A DNA stretch of 64,000 bases from Duganella alba (GTDB lineage Bacteria > Pseudomonadota > Gammaproteobacteria > Burkholderiales > Burkholderiaceae_D), in assembly GCF_009674495.1 (NCBI RefSeq), contig NZ_WKJN01000008.1, positions 1-64,000 on the forward strand, in the 5' to 3' direction. The notes beneath the pieces were generated by a model. It was given only the letters and a program-made list of their open reading frames with translations, had not been told where the DNA came from and did no database searches. Numbering within the stretch: position 1 is the first letter of the stretch; every line of letters begins with the position of its first letter. Shown one piece after another: positions 9,833 through 18,871 of the stretch. A program made the position numbers and the translations under genes.

Positions 9833-10703
9833 ACACGCGCACTTTCTGCGGCACGTGGGCGGTGGCGGGATAGACGGCGTGGATGTCGCTCTCCGCCAGC
9901 GACCATTCCGGCAGCAGTCGCACCAGCCGGCCCGCCGCCACATCGTCCTTCACGGAAAACACGGTGGCGCGCAGCACGCCGTCGCCGCTCAGCGCCGCCG
10001 CCCGCGTGGCGTAGGCGGTGTTCGAGGAGAACACCGTGTTCTGCATGCGTACATCGACCTGGTTGCCGGCGCGGTCGGTCAGCGAAAACTGCGTCGGCTG
10101 CGCCAGCACCGACAGCGACACGTAGGGCAGTTGCGGCAAGGCGTCCGGCGTGGCCGGCATGCCGTGGCGGGCGATGAAGTCCGGACTGGCCACCAGCCAG
10201 CGGACCAGCGTGTCCACCCGCGCCGCCATGTGGCCGGAATCGGCCAGCTTGCCCAGCCTTACCGTGACGTCGATGCCTTCGGCGATCAGGTCGATGATGT
10301 GGTCGCCGCAGGTGAGGTCGATCTTCAGTTCCGGATAACGCGCGCGCAACTGCGTCAGCAGCGGCGACACCACGATCAGGCCATAGTCGATAGGCGAGGC
10401 GACACGTAGCGTGCCGCGCAGCGTATCGCGGCCGCTGCGCGCCTGCTCGATGGCCTGCTCGGCCGCCTGCAGCAGCTGGCGGCTGGCTTCGTAGAACGTG
10501 CGTCCGGCCTCCGTCAGGCTCAGCTTGCGGGTGGAGCGCAGCAGCAGGCCGACGCCGATTTCCTGTTCCAGCAGCTGCATGTGCTTGCTGACCATGGATT
10601 TGACCAGCCCCAGCCGTTCGGCGGCGGCCGTCAGGGAGCCGGCCTCGACCACTGCGACAAAGGTGGTCAGGCGGTTCAGGTTGATGGTGCTGAGATCTAT
10701 CAT
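9798..10703 (-). CDS. LysR-family transcriptional regulator
   Basis: A 301-residue regulator. The N-terminal winged helix-turn-helix (TTFVAVVEAGSLTAAAERLG, residues ~10-30) is followed by the substrate-binding domain from ~90. ATG 10703 gives the standard LysR start (MIDLSTINLNRL); an upstream GTG at 10718 is less likely. It is divergent from the GST and flavo-iron-sulfur genes, so it is likely their regulator. The inducer is unknown. Confidence 0.9.
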   Translation of the reverse strand: MIDLSTINLNRLTTFVAVVEAGSLTAAAERLGLVKSMVSKHMQLLEQEIGVGLLLRSTRKLSLTEAGRTFYEASRQLLQAAEQAIEQARSGRDTLRGTLRVASPIDYGLIVVSPLLTQLRARYPELKIDLTCGDHIIDLIAEGIDVTVRLGKLADSGHMAARVDTLVRWLVASPDFIARHGMPATPDALPQLPYVSLSVLAQPTQFSLTDRAGNQVDVRMQNTVFSSNTAYATRAAALSGDGVLRATVFSVKDDVAAGRLVRLLPEWSLAESDIHAVYPATAHVPQKVRVFIDALKAATAG

Positions 10704-10751
10704 GGCTTGATTGTACACTTTAAGTGGATGGTGATTCCGATTTTGTCCGTC

Positions 10752-10780
10752 TTATCAGCACGATGCGCGCTCCCTATACT
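10752..10780 (+). promoter_or_regulatory. Sigma70-type promoter of the GST operon
   Basis: TTATCA (10752-10757), a 17-bp spacer and TATACT (10775-10780) lie 31 bp before the GST start codon. The 108-bp divergent region must also hold the LysR site; no clear T-N11-A palindrome was picked out. Confidence 0.55.
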
Positions 10781-10811
10781 GGCGTCATCACTCACCAACC
10801 AAGGACGCATC

Positions 10812-11435
10812 ATGAAGCTGTACGGCATTCCACTTTCGGGCCACACCCACCGCGCACGCCTGTTCCTCAGCCTGCTGGACCTGCCGCATGAATTTGTACA
10901 GGTCAACCTGGGGGCCGGCGAACACCGCCAGCAGCCCTTCCTGTCGCTGAATGCCTTCGGCGAAATCCCGGTGCTGCAGGACGGCGACGTCACGCTGGCC
11001 GATTCCAACGCCATCCTGGTCTACCTGGCCTCGAAGTACGACGACAGCGGCCGCTGGCTGCCGCGCGATCCGGTGGCCGCCGCCAACGTGCAGCGGTGGC
11101 TGTCGGCCGCCGCCGGCAAAATCGCCTACGGCCCGGCCGCCGCCCGCCTGGTCACCGTATTCAACGCACCGCGCGACCACCAGGTTGCCAAGGACATCGC
11201 GGTGCGCCTGTTCGACGTGATGGAGCAGGAGCTGCAAGGCCGCCGCTGGCTGGTGGGCGAGCACGCCAGCATCGCCGATGTGGCCGGCTTCAGCTACATC
11301 GCCCACGCGCCGGAAGGCGGCGTTTCGTTGAAGCCGTACCCGAACATCCGCGCCTGGCTGGACAATGTGCGCGCGCTGCCCGGCTTTGTCGCCATGCCGG
11401 CCACCCAGGCCGGTCTCGCTCCCGAGGAGGTGTAA
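10812..11435 (+). CDS. Glutathione S-transferase family protein
   Basis: A 207-residue cytosolic GST. The N-terminal thioredoxin-like domain (residues 1-77) has LSGHTHRARLFLSLL, the cis-Pro segment GEIPVLQ and the ADSNAILVYLA motif that binds the glutathione gamma-glutamyl group. The C-terminal helical domain has EHASIADVAGFSYI. The ATG at 10812 aligns with the family start. It is 2 bp before the flavo-iron-sulfur gene, indicating co-translation and a shared role, perhaps in detoxifying an electrophile or xenobiotic. Confidence 0.9.
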   Translation: MKLYGIPLSGHTHRARLFLSLLDLPHEFVQVNLGAGEHRQQPFLSLNAFGEIPVLQDGDVTLADSNAILVYLASKYDDSGRWLPRDPVAAANVQRWLSAAAGKIAYGPAAARLVTVFNAPRDHQVAKDIAVRLFDVMEQELQGRRWLVGEHASIADVAGFSYIAHAPEGGVSLKPYPNIRAWLDNVRALPGFVAMPATQAGLAPEEV

Positions 11436-11437
11436 TC

Positions 11438-13420
11438 ATGAATGCCGTCGCAACTGTCTTCCATGCCGGTGAACTGGCGATCCAGGAGCGCGCAGGCGTG
11501 CGCGAGCAGATGGCTGGTGCGACGGCATACATTCGCGATCACATGCCGGAACAGCACCGCGAGTTCTTCCACGAGCTGCCGTTCTTCTTCCTTGGCGCGC
11601 TGGACGCGGCGGGGCAGCCGTGGGCGACCATGCTGGCGGCCGATCCCGGTTTCATCGTCACGCCCGATGCGCGCACGTTGCGCATCAACGGCGGCATGCT
11701 GCCCGGCGATCCGCTGGAAGGCCAGCTGCATGCCGGCGCCCACGTCGGCGGACTGGGGCTGGCGCCGGCCACGCGCCGCCGCAACCGCGTCAACGGCGAG
11801 ATCGTGGCGGCCGACGATGGCAGCCTGCGCATCGCCGTCACGCAGAGTTTCGGCAACTGCCCGCAGTACATCCAGCATCGCCAGCATACCGCTGCGCCGG
11901 CCGATGGCCACAAAGTGCAGCTGCTGCGCGGCGTGGCCTTGAGCGCGGCCGACCGCGAGCTGATCGCGCGAGCCGATACCTTCTTCATCGCCAGCGCCAA
12001 TATGTCGGCCGATGCCGGCAGGGGGCGCGGCGTGGACGTTTCGCACCGCGGCGGCCGGCCCGGCTTTGTGCGGGTGGACGATGAGCGCACGCTGACCGCG
12101 CCTGAATTCGTCGGCAACTACTTCTTCAACACGCTGGGCAATCTGCTGGAGCATCCGCGCGCCGGCCTGCTGTTCATCGACTTCGAGCGCGGCGACATGC
12201 TGCATGTCGCGGTGGAGGCGGAAATCATCTGGGATGGCCCGCAGCTGCAAGCCTTCGCCGGCGCCGAAAAGCTGCTGCGTTTTCATGTGCGCGAAGTGGT
12301 GCGCAATGTGGCTGCGCTGCCGTTCCGCTGGAGCGAGCCGAAGCCGGCCGCACAGCTCGTCCGCACCGGCAACTGGAGCGAGGCGGACAGCGTGCAGGCG
12401 GCGTCGTCGATGCCCAAGGGCTGGCGGCCGTTCAGCGTGGTGGACGTGGCGGCTGAAAGTGCCGACGTGCGTTCGTTCTACCTGGAGCCAGCCGACGGCA
12501 TGGGCGTGGCGGCGCACGTGCCGGGCCAGTTCATCACGCTGCGCGTGCCGGCCTGGGCCGGTGACGGCGCCGCGTCGCAGATCCGCAGTTACACCATTTC
12601 CGACGCGCCGGACGGCCGCCGCTACCGCATCAGCGTCAAGCGCGATGGCGTGGTGTCGCGCTGGCTGCATGCGCACCTGGCGCCGGGCGCGCAGATCGAG
12701 CTGATGGGGCCGGGCGGCGATTTTACGTTTGAAGAAGGTACGCAGCGGCCGGTGGTGATGCTGTCGGCGGGCATCGGCATCACGCCGATGATCGCCATGC
12801 TGAACGGCCTGCTGGTGAACGGCAGCCGCACGCGGCACAAGCATCCGATCTACTTCATCCACGGTGCGCGCGATGCCGGCCATCCGTTTGGCGTGCATCT
12901 GCAAACGCTGGCGGCGTCGCATGGCAATCTGATGGTGCACGTGCAGCTGGGCCGCATCGGCATCCAGCTGCTGAAGGAGATGCTGCCGTTTGACGATTAC
13001 GACTTTTATCTGTGCGGCCCGGCGGGCTTCATGCAGGCCATGTACGATGGCTTGCGCAAGCTGAATGTGGCCGACGCGCGCATCCGTTTCGAGGGGTTCG
13101 GTCCGGCCAGCGTGAAGCGCGAGACGGCGCGGCCGGCGCCGCAGGCGACGCGGCAGCCGGTCGCCGTGCGCTTCGCCGGGTCCGGCGTTGAGGCGACCTG
13201 GGACGGTTCACATGCCAGCCTGCTCGATCTGGCGGAGGCCAACGGCGTGCAGGCGCCTTCCGGCTGCCGCTCCGGCGTGTGTGGTTCCTGCGCGGTCGGC
13301 TTGAAAAGTGGCGAAGCGGCCTACACGCGCACATGCAGCGCCCAACCGGAAGACGGGCAGGTGCTGCTGTGCTCGACAGCGCCGCGCGCCGGCAGCGGCC
13401 CGATCACGCTGGCGCTGTAA
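11438..13420 (+). CDS. Three-domain fusion: PNPOx-like flavin domain, FNR-type reductase and [2Fe-2S] ferredoxin
   Basis: A 660-residue cytosolic redox protein. Residues ~40-310 are a pyridoxamine-phosphate-oxidase-like FMN-barrel (FFFLGALDAAGQPWATML, FVGNYFFNTLGNLLEHP). From ~327 there is a ferredoxin-NADP reductase module with RSYTISD near 382 for the flavin, the NAD(P) motif SAGIGITPMIAML near 443 and CGPAGF near 525. The last ~85 residues form a plant-type ferredoxin with SGCRSGVCGSCAV and LLCSTAP, four cysteines spaced C-X4-C-X2-C-X~26-C. Electrons probably flow NAD(P)H to flavin to 2Fe-2S. It starts 2 bp after the GST gene with a GAGGAGG site. Confidence 0.88.
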   Translation: MNAVATVFHAGELAIQERAGVREQMAGATAYIRDHMPEQHREFFHELPFFFLGALDAAGQPWATMLAADPGFIVTPDARTLRINGGMLPGDPLEGQLHAGAHVGGLGLAPATRRRNRVNGEIVAADDGSLRIAVTQSFGNCPQYIQHRQHTAAPADGHKVQLLRGVALSAADRELIARADTFFIASANMSADAGRGRGVDVSHRGGRPGFVRVDDERTLTAPEFVGNYFFNTLGNLLEHPRAGLLFIDFERGDMLHVAVEAEIIWDGPQLQAFAGAEKLLRFHVREVVRNVAALPFRWSEPKPAAQLVRTGNWSEADSVQAASSMPKGWRPFSVVDVAAESADVRSFYLEPADGMGVAAHVPGQFITLRVPAWAGDGAASQIRSYTISDAPDGRRYRISVKRDGVVSRWLHAHLAPGAQIELMGPGGDFTFEEGTQRPVVMLSAGIGITPMIAMLNGLLVNGSRTRHKHPIYFIHGARDAGHPFGVHLQTLAASHGNLMVHVQLGRIGIQLLKEMLPFDDYDFYLCGPAGFMQAMYDGLRKLNVADARIRFEGFGPASVKRETARPAPQATRQPVAVRFAGSGVEATWDGSHASLLDLAEANGVQAPSGCRSGVCGSCAVGLKSGEAAYTRTCSAQPEDGQVLLCSTAPRAGSGPITLAL

Positions 13421-13432
13421 GACCGCTGCGGC

Positions 13433-13741
13433 TTAACGCTTGGATTTGACGGTGGTGTCTTCGCATGGCGCGTGGGCCGGTGCGGTGGCGTTGCCGTCGG
13501 TGTGGACGGTATTGCAGTCGGCGTTGGCGTTTTTCCGCGCCTTGCGGTCCTTCGCGGTTTTTGCCGGTGCGGTGTTCTGCATGTTGGAGTTGTTCTGCAT
13601 GGTGGTGGCGTTCTGCTCGCCGCTGGTGGCTTTGCTTTCACCCGTGGCTGGCGTGCCGGTGTTCGAGGTGCCCGAGGTTTGGGCAACGGCGGCAGTGCTC
13701 ATGCATGCCGCCGCAATGATGGCGATCAGTTTGCTGTTCAT
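13433..13741 (-). CDS. Small secreted Asn/Thr/Ala-rich protein, two-cysteine type
   Basis: A 102-residue protein of unknown function. The signal peptide MNSKLIAIIAAACMSTAAVA is nearly the same as that of the gene at 14068. The mature part is low-complexity, polar and basic near the C-terminus, with exactly two cysteines (ADCNTVH and APCEDT). An AAGGAG site precedes the ATG. It is the last gene of a three-gene minus-strand operon of similar proteins, 21 bp after the middle gene. Confidence 0.65.
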   Translation of the reverse strand: MNSKLIAIIAAACMSTAAVAQTSGTSNTGTPATGESKATSGEQNATTMQNNSNMQNTAPAKTAKDRKARKNANADCNTVHTDGNATAPAHAPCEDTTVKSKR

Positions 13742-13762
13742 GATGGACTCCTTGTGGTGGGT

Positions 13763-14071
13763 TTAACGTTTCACGTCCGGATTGGGCGTGGTGGGGGCGG
13801 CATGGGGCGATGAGGCCTTGCCGTTTTCCTTGCCGCAGTTCGCGGTCTGGGCTTTGCCGGTCTTGGCGTGCGCCTCGACGCTCTCGCCGCCGCTGGCTTC
13901 CGTGCCGCCCTGCATGTTGCCGCAGGCGGTTTGTGCCGGCTTGTCGGACTTCTTGGCCGGCGCCGTCTTGCCGTCGCCCGTTTTGACGGACGGATCAGGA
14001 GAGGTCTGCTGCGCAAAGGCGGGTGCGCTCAGGCAGCATGCGAGCATGCAGAGAGTCGTCAGGTGTTTCAT
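13763..14071 (-). CDS. Small secreted Lys/Ala/Gly-rich protein, two-cysteine type
   Basis: A 102-residue protein with signal peptide MKHLTTLCMLACCLSAPAFA. The mature ~82 residues are disordered-looking, with exactly two cysteines (QTACGNMQ and TANCGKEN). Its start overlaps the stop of the upstream gene by 4 bp, so translation is probably coupled. Function unknown. Despite a different signal peptide it shares size, composition bias and the two-cysteine layout with its two neighbours. Confidence 0.65.
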   Translation of the reverse strand: MKHLTTLCMLACCLSAPAFAQQTSPDPSVKTGDGKTAPAKKSDKPAQTACGNMQGGTEASGGESVEAHAKTGKAQTANCGKENGKASSPHAAPTTPNPDVKR

Positions 14072-14547
14072 GGACGCACCTGACCATTGTTGCAGGCAAC
14101 GTTGGGGGCGGTGTCGACACGGGCTTGGCCGGTGGCCGTGGCGGTGGTCGTGCCCGTTGTGCCGATCGTGCCCGCTGCGGTATTGACGCCATTGACGCAG
14201 TTCACCGAGTTGTTGCGGTTGACGTTGTTCGGGTTGTTATTGTTCAGACTGTTATTGTTCAGATTGTTGTTATTCAGCGTGCTGTTGGTGTTGAGGTTGT
14301 TGTTCAGGCTGTTCAGGTTGTTCGAATTGTTGAGATTGTTGTTCAGGTTGGCGCTTGGATTGCTTGGCGTGTTGAGGTTGCTGTTCAGCGTGCTGCGCGG
14401 CTGATTCAGCGGCAGGGCGTTGTTGGGGGTGCCGGTGGGGACCGCGCCTTGCGTCAGCGGCTGGGAGCCGGTGGGGGCGGTGGTCTGCGCCATGGCGGCG
14501 GCGCTCAGGCTGGCGGCGGCGATCAGTGCAATCAGTTTGCTGTTCAT
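14068..14547 (-). CDS. Secreted Asn/Leu-repeat protein
   Basis: A 159-residue protein with signal peptide MNSKLIALIAAASLSAAAMA. Residues ~54-113 are built from short NNLNNN- and LNNN-like words, over half asparagine. The rest is Thr/Gly/Ala-rich, with two cysteines (VNCVNG and VACNNG). First gene of the three-gene operon, with an AGGAG site before the ATG. Asn-rich repeats suggest an extracellular matrix, adhesive or amyloid-like component, but this is a guess. The coding strand is far more A-rich than its surroundings. Confidence 0.65.
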   Translation of the reverse strand: MNSKLIALIAAASLSAAAMAQTTAPTGSQPLTQGAVPTGTPNNALPLNQPRSTLNSNLNTPSNPSANLNNNLNNSNNLNSLNNNLNTNSTLNNNNLNNNSLNNNNPNNVNRNNSVNCVNGVNTAAGTIGTTGTTTATATGQARVDTAPNVACNNGQVRP

Positions 14548-14626
14548 GTTTTGCTCCTAAGAGAATGAACAGTCATTCTTTCATGCGAGCGCCGCCGCGC
14601 GCGTAGGACTCGTTCTCGTATGCCTG

Positions 14627-15106
14627 TCAGTGTCGCAGCAGACGTCGCATGACCAGCGGCGCCGGTTCCAGCGGATTGGCATGGGAATATTCCAGTTCCT
14701 CGGCCAGTTCGAACGCGTAGGCGGTGTAGAAATCGATCAGCTTGGGCTGGTCGGCGCGCACCGCCAGCCGTACTTCCTCGACGCCGGTGGCCAGGCCGTG
14801 ATGGATCACCGCCTCCAGCAAATGCTGGGAAAGATTGCTTCCTCGATACTCCGGCAGCACGCCCATGCGGCACACTTCCCACACGTCCTGCTCCGCGTCC
14901 AGCGGCAGCCAGCGCACCGAGCCGACCGCGCGGTTATCGATCTCCAAAACAAAACCGCCGCCATCGCGCAGGTGTTCTGCGACGATGACGGCGGTTTCGC
15001 GGTGGCCACTGGAGGTGACGCTCACCTTGCCGGCCCACGCGGCACGCGTGAGTTCGGCGATCAGTTTGGCATCGTCCTTTGTTGCTTCTCGCACCATCAG
15101 ATTCAT
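14627..15106 (-). CDS. GNAT-family N-acetyltransferase
   Basis: A 159-residue protein with the GNAT fold: beta-strand VGSVRWLPLD, then VCRMGVLPEYRGSNLSQHLL, a slightly altered acetyl-CoA pyrophosphate-binding motif. The KLIDFYTAYAFEL motif near residue 125 is also typical. It transfers acetyl from acetyl-CoA to an unknown amine. It lies 10 bp downstream of... on the same strand after metG's stop, so it could be read through from metG transcription. Confidence 0.8.
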   Translation of the reverse strand: MNLMVREATKDDAKLIAELTRAAWAGKVSVTSSGHRETAVIVAEHLRDGGGFVLEIDNRAVGSVRWLPLDAEQDVWEVCRMGVLPEYRGSNLSQHLLEAVIHHGLATGVEEVRLAVRADQPKLIDFYTAYAFELAEELEYSHANPLEPAPLVMRRLLRH

Positions 15107-15116
15107 GCCGGATTCC

Positions 15117-17282
15117 TTAACTGATGCGCATGCCAGGTTCCGCGCCCGGCCATGGGTTCAGGATGTAGATGCCTGGCTTGGTCTTCTCATCAACCGCCGA
15201 GGCCGCCATGACCATGCCTTCCGACACGCCAAACTTCATCTTGCGCGGCGCCAGGTTGGCCACCAGCACGGTCAGCTTGCCGATCAGGTCTTCCGGCTGG
15301 TACATCGACTTGATGCCCGAGAAGACGTTGCGCAGGCGGCCTTCGCCGGCGTCCAGCGTCAGGCGCAGCAGCTTGTCCGAGCCTTCCACGTGCTCGCAGT
15401 TGACGATCTTGGCGATGCGCAGGTCGACCTTGAAGAAGTCGTCCACCGAGATTTCCGGCGCGATCACTTCAATGCCGGTTTCGGTCACGGCGACCGCCGG
15501 CGCGGCCTTGGCCTTGGCCGGTTTCTCGGCCTTGACCGCCGGCGCGGCGGCTTGCGCGGCGGCGCCTTGCGGCGCGTCGAACAGGTCTTCGATCATCTTG
15601 GCGTCGACGCGGGTCATCAGGTGCGCGTAGGCGCCGATGGTGCGGCCCAGCATGGCGCTCGACACCACGCCGCTGGCGACATTGGTATCGTCCCACAGCA
15701 GCTGCTCGTCGTTGAGGAACTTGGCCACGTTGGCGGCCACGCCCGGCAGCACCGGCGACAGCAGCAGCGTCAGCTGGCGGAACAGGATCAGCGCGGTGGT
15801 GCAGACGTCGTGCAGCTCGGCGACTTTCGATTCGTCCTTGGCCAGGATCCACGGCTTGTTCTCGTCGACGTACTGGTTGGTGATGTCGGCGATTTCCATG
15901 ATTTCGCGCAGCGCCTTGCCGTACTCGCGGGCCTCGAAATTGGCGGCGATATTGGCCTGGCGTTCGACGCCGTCCGCCGTCACCAGCGCGCGCTTGATCC
16001 ACGCCTGGGCGTTGTCGGACAGGCTGGAGGCCAGCTTGCCGTCGAACTTCTTGGCGATGAAGCCGGCGCAGCGCGAGGCGATGTTGACGTACTTGCCGAT
16101 CAGGTCCGAGTTGACGCGGGCCACGAAGTCGTCGCCGGTGAAGTCCAGGTCTTCCACCTTGGAGTTCAGCTTGAAGGCGATGTAGTAGCGCAGCCATTCC
16201 GGATTCATGCCCAGGTTCAGGTAGCGCAGCGGCGAGATGCCGGTGCCGCGCGACTTGGACATTTTCTCGTTGTTGACGGTCAGGTGGCCGTGCACCGCCA
16301 CGCGCATGCGCTCGATGGTCGGGTGGCCGGCAAACTTCAGCATCGCCGGCCAGAACAGCAGGTGGAAGGAGACGATGTCCTTGCCGATGAAGTGGATCTG
16401 CTCGGTGTTCGAATCGCGCAGGAAGGCGTCGTAGTCCAGGCCCTTCTTGTCGAAGTAGTTCTTCAGCGAGGCCAGGTAGCCGACCGGCGCATCCAGCCAG
16501 ACGTAGAAATACTTGCCCGGCGCGTCAGGAATCGGGATGCCGAAGTAGGGCGCGTCGCGCGAGATATCCCAGTCGGCCAGCTTTTCGCCGGCTTCGCCCA
16601 GCCATTCGGACACCTTGTTGACCATTTCCGGCTGCAAACGGCCAGGCGTGTTCAGCCATTCCTTGAGGAATTCGTAGCAGCGCGGGTCGGACAGCTTGAA
16701 GAAGTACTGTTCCGAATCCTTCAGCACCGGCGTGGCGTTGGTAAACACCGAGAACGGATTGATCAGTTCGGTCGGCTGGTAGGCGGCGCCGCACACTTCG
16801 CAGTTGTCGCCGTACTGGTCCTTGGCGTGGCACACCGGGCACTCGCCCTTGATGTTGCGGTCGGCCAGGAACATGCCTTTGACCGGGTCGTAGAAGCGCG
16901 GCACGATCTTGGTCTGGATCAGGCCGGCGTCGCGCAGCTTGCGGTAAATGCCTTGCGACAGCTCGACGTTTTCCGGCGAGTCGGTCGAATACCAGTTGTC
17001 AAAGGCGATGTGGAAACCATCGAGGTACTGGGCGCGGCCGGCGGCGATCTTGGCCACGAACTGCTGCGGCGTGATGCCTTCCTTCTCGGCGGCGATCATG
17101 ATCGGCGTGCCGTGCGTGTCGTCGGCGCCCACAAAGTGGACTTCGCGCGCCACACCATTGTCGCGCTGCATTCGCTGGAACCGGACCCAGATGTCGGCCT
17201 GGATGTACTCCATCATGTGGCCAATATGGAAAGCGGCGTTTGCGTAGGGCAGGGCAGTGGTGACGAACAGCTTGCGAGTCAT
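15117..17282 (-). CDS. metG: MetG, methionyl-tRNA synthetase
   Basis: A 721-residue cytoplasmic enzyme that charges tRNA-Met. The Rossmann catalytic domain has the HIGH motif in [11 protein letters not shown] and KMSKS in [10 protein letters not shown]. The zinc-binding insert has CPVCHAKD and CEVCG. After the anticodon-binding helical domain and an Ala/Lys-rich linker, residues ~610-721 form the tRNA-binding EMAPII/Trbp111-like domain ([20 protein letters not shown]). ATG 17282 is the family start. It is divergent from apbC across 99 bp. Confidence 0.97.
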   Translation of the reverse strand: MTRKLFVTTALPYANAAFHIGHMMEYIQADIWVRFQRMQRDNGVAREVHFVGADDTHGTPIMIAAEKEGITPQQFVAKIAAGRAQYLDGFHIAFDNWYSTDSPENVELSQGIYRKLRDAGLIQTKIVPRFYDPVKGMFLADRNIKGECPVCHAKDQYGDNCEVCGAAYQPTELINPFSVFTNATPVLKDSEQYFFKLSDPRCYEFLKEWLNTPGRLQPEMVNKVSEWLGEAGEKLADWDISRDAPYFGIPIPDAPGKYFYVWLDAPVGYLASLKNYFDKKGLDYDAFLRDSNTEQIHFIGKDIVSFHLLFWPAMLKFAGHPTIERMRVAVHGHLTVNNEKMSKSRGTGISPLRYLNLGMNPEWLRYYIAFKLNSKVEDLDFTGDDFVARVNSDLIGKYVNIASRCAGFIAKKFDGKLASSLSDNAQAWIKRALVTADGVERQANIAANFEAREYGKALREIMEIADITNQYVDENKPWILAKDESKVAELHDVCTTALILFRQLTLLLSPVLPGVAANVAKFLNDEQLLWDDTNVASGVVSSAMLGRTIGAYAHLMTRVDAKMIEDLFDAPQGAAAQAAAPAVKAEKPAKAKAAPAVAVTETGIEVIAPEISVDDFFKVDLRIAKIVNCEHVEGSDKLLRLTLDAGEGRLRNVFSGIKSMYQPEDLIGKLTVLVANLAPRKMKFGVSEGMVMAASAVDEKTKPGIYILNPWPGAEPGMRIS

Positions 17283-17381
17283 GGTTGTTGCACTTTGTGG
17301 GTGGAAAAGGAGCATTTTACCAGCGGATGCGGCACTTGCGCAGGTTGCGCTAGAATGGCGGCATATTTCACGGAGAGTTAC

Positions 17382-18470
17382 ATGACCATTGCAGTAGAAG
17401 ACGTCAAGGCCGCCTTGTCGAAAATTGTTGACCCGAACACAACGAAAGATTTTGTATCGGGCAAGGCCGTCAAAAATTTGAAGGTGGATGGCGGCGATAT
17501 CTCGCTCGACATCGAACTCGGCTACCCGGCCAAAAGCCAGATCGACGCCATCCGCAGCAGCGTGATCGCCGGCCTGAAAACCCTGCCGGGCGTGGGCAAC
17601 ATCAGCGTCAGCGTGTACAGCAAGATCATCGCCCACACCGTGCAGCGCGGCCTGAAGCCGATGGTCAATGTCAAAAACATCATCGCCGTGGCTTCGGGCA
17701 AGGGCGGCGTCGGCAAGTCGACCACCGCCGTCAACCTGGCGCTGGCGCTGTCGGCCGAAGGCGCGTCGGTCGGCCTGCTGGACGCCGACATCTATGGCCC
17801 GTCGCAGCCGATGATGCTGGGCGTGTCCGGCCGTCCGCAAACCAAGGACGGCAAATCGATGGAGCCGCTGGAGAACTACGGCGTGCAGGTATCGTCGATC
17901 GGCTTCCTGATCGATCCGGACGAGCCGATGGTGTGGCGCGGCCCGATGGTCACCCAGGCGCTGCAACAGCTGCTGGAACAGACCAACTGGCGCGACCTGG
18001 ACTACCTGATCGTCGACATGCCGCCAGGCACCGGCGACATCCAGCTGACCCTGTCGCAAAAAGTGCCGGTGACCGGCGCGGTGATCGTCACCACGCCGCA
18101 GGACATCGCGCTGCTGGACGCGCGCAAGGGCCTGAAGATGTTCGAGAAGGTCGGCATCCCGATCCTGGGCATCGTGGAAAACATGAGCGTGCACATCTGC
18201 ACCAACTGCGGCCATGCGGAAGAAATCTTCGGTCACGGCGGCGGCGAGAAGATGTGCAAGGACTTCCACGTCGACTTCCTCGGCGCGCTGCCGCTGACCA
18301 TGGCGATCCGCGAACAGGCCGACGCCGGCAAGCCGACCGTGGTGGCCGATCCGGACGGCCAGGTGGCTGCCATCTATAAAGCCATCGCGCGCAAGGTGGC
18401 GATCCAGGTGTCGGAAAAAGCCAAGGACATGACCAGCAAGTTCCCTACGATCGTCGTCAAAAACGACTAA
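17382..18470 (+). CDS. apbC: ApbC/Mrp, iron-sulfur cluster carrier ATPase
   Basis: A 362-residue cytosolic protein. Residues 1-~85 are a MIP18/DUF59 domain. The P-loop ATPase follows with the deviant Walker [16 protein letters not shown] near residue 105, [12 protein letters not shown] and VDMPPGTGD. The CTNCGH motif near residue 272 is the CxxC that binds a bridging [4Fe-4S] cluster in the Mrp/NBP35 family. The gene is placed opposite metG, a common Burkholderiales arrangement. The ATG at 17382 follows an ACGGAGAG ribosome site. Confidence 0.95.
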   Translation: MTIAVEDVKAALSKIVDPNTTKDFVSGKAVKNLKVDGGDISLDIELGYPAKSQIDAIRSSVIAGLKTLPGVGNISVSVYSKIIAHTVQRGLKPMVNVKNIIAVASGKGGVGKSTTAVNLALALSAEGASVGLLDADIYGPSQPMMLGVSGRPQTKDGKSMEPLENYGVQVSSIGFLIDPDEPMVWRGPMVTQALQQLLEQTNWRDLDYLIVDMPPGTGDIQLTLSQKVPVTGAVIVTTPQDIALLDARKGLKMFEKVGIPILGIVENMSVHICTNCGHAEEIFGHGGGEKMCKDFHVDFLGALPLTMAIREQADAGKPTVVADPDGQVAAIYKAIARKVAIQVSEKAKDMTSKFPTIVVKND

Positions 18471-18481
18471 CAGGAGCAACC

Positions 18482-18871
18482 ATGATGAAATCGGTATTGG
18501 CGGCAACGCTGCTGGCCCTGGGCGCCAGCGCGTGGGCGCAGCAAACGGTGTCGTTTGTCGAGCCGGTCAACGGCGCGACCGTGAGCAGCCCGTTCAAGGT
18601 CAGGTTCGCGGTGGCCGGCATGAGCGTCAAGCCGGCCGGCGACATGACGGCCAATACCGGTCACCATCATCTGCTGATCAACACCACGCCGGTCAAGGCC
18701 GGCGAAGTCATTCCAGTGGACGACAAGCACCTGCACTTCGGCAAGGGCCAGACCGAAACCGAACTGACCCTGCCGCCGGGGAACTACACCTTGACCATGC
18801 AGTTTGCCAACGGCCTGCACCAGGCTTACGGTCCGGGCATGAACAAGGAAATCAAGATCACCGTCAAGTAA
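18482..18871 (+). CDS. DUF4399 family secreted protein
   Basis: A 129-residue protein with a signal peptide ending at ALGASAWA. The mature part matches the DUF4399 pattern: [20 protein letters not shown], then [11 protein letters not shown] and [20 protein letters not shown]. The three consecutive histidines suggest metal binding, but that is untested. It lies 11 bp after apbC with an AGGAG site and is likely co-transcribed. Its end abuts the next gene on the opposite strand. Confidence 0.82.
   Translation: MMKSVLAATLLALGASAWAQQTVSFVEPVNGATVSSPFKVRFAVAGMSVKPAGDMTANTGHHHLLINTTPVKAGEVIPVDDKHLHFGKGQTETELTLPPGNYTLTMQFANGLHQAYGPGMNKEIKITVK

Noticed and set aside
14023..14568. Plus-strand frames rich in Val/Arg across the Asn-repeat gene.
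   Set aside because: They are reverse readings of a low-complexity coding repeat; only the minus frame has a signal peptide and ribosome site.
14835..17381. A very long plus-strand extension upstream of apbC.
   Set aside because: It is antisense to metG and the GNAT gene. The true apbC start at 17382 has a ribosome site and the family N-terminus.
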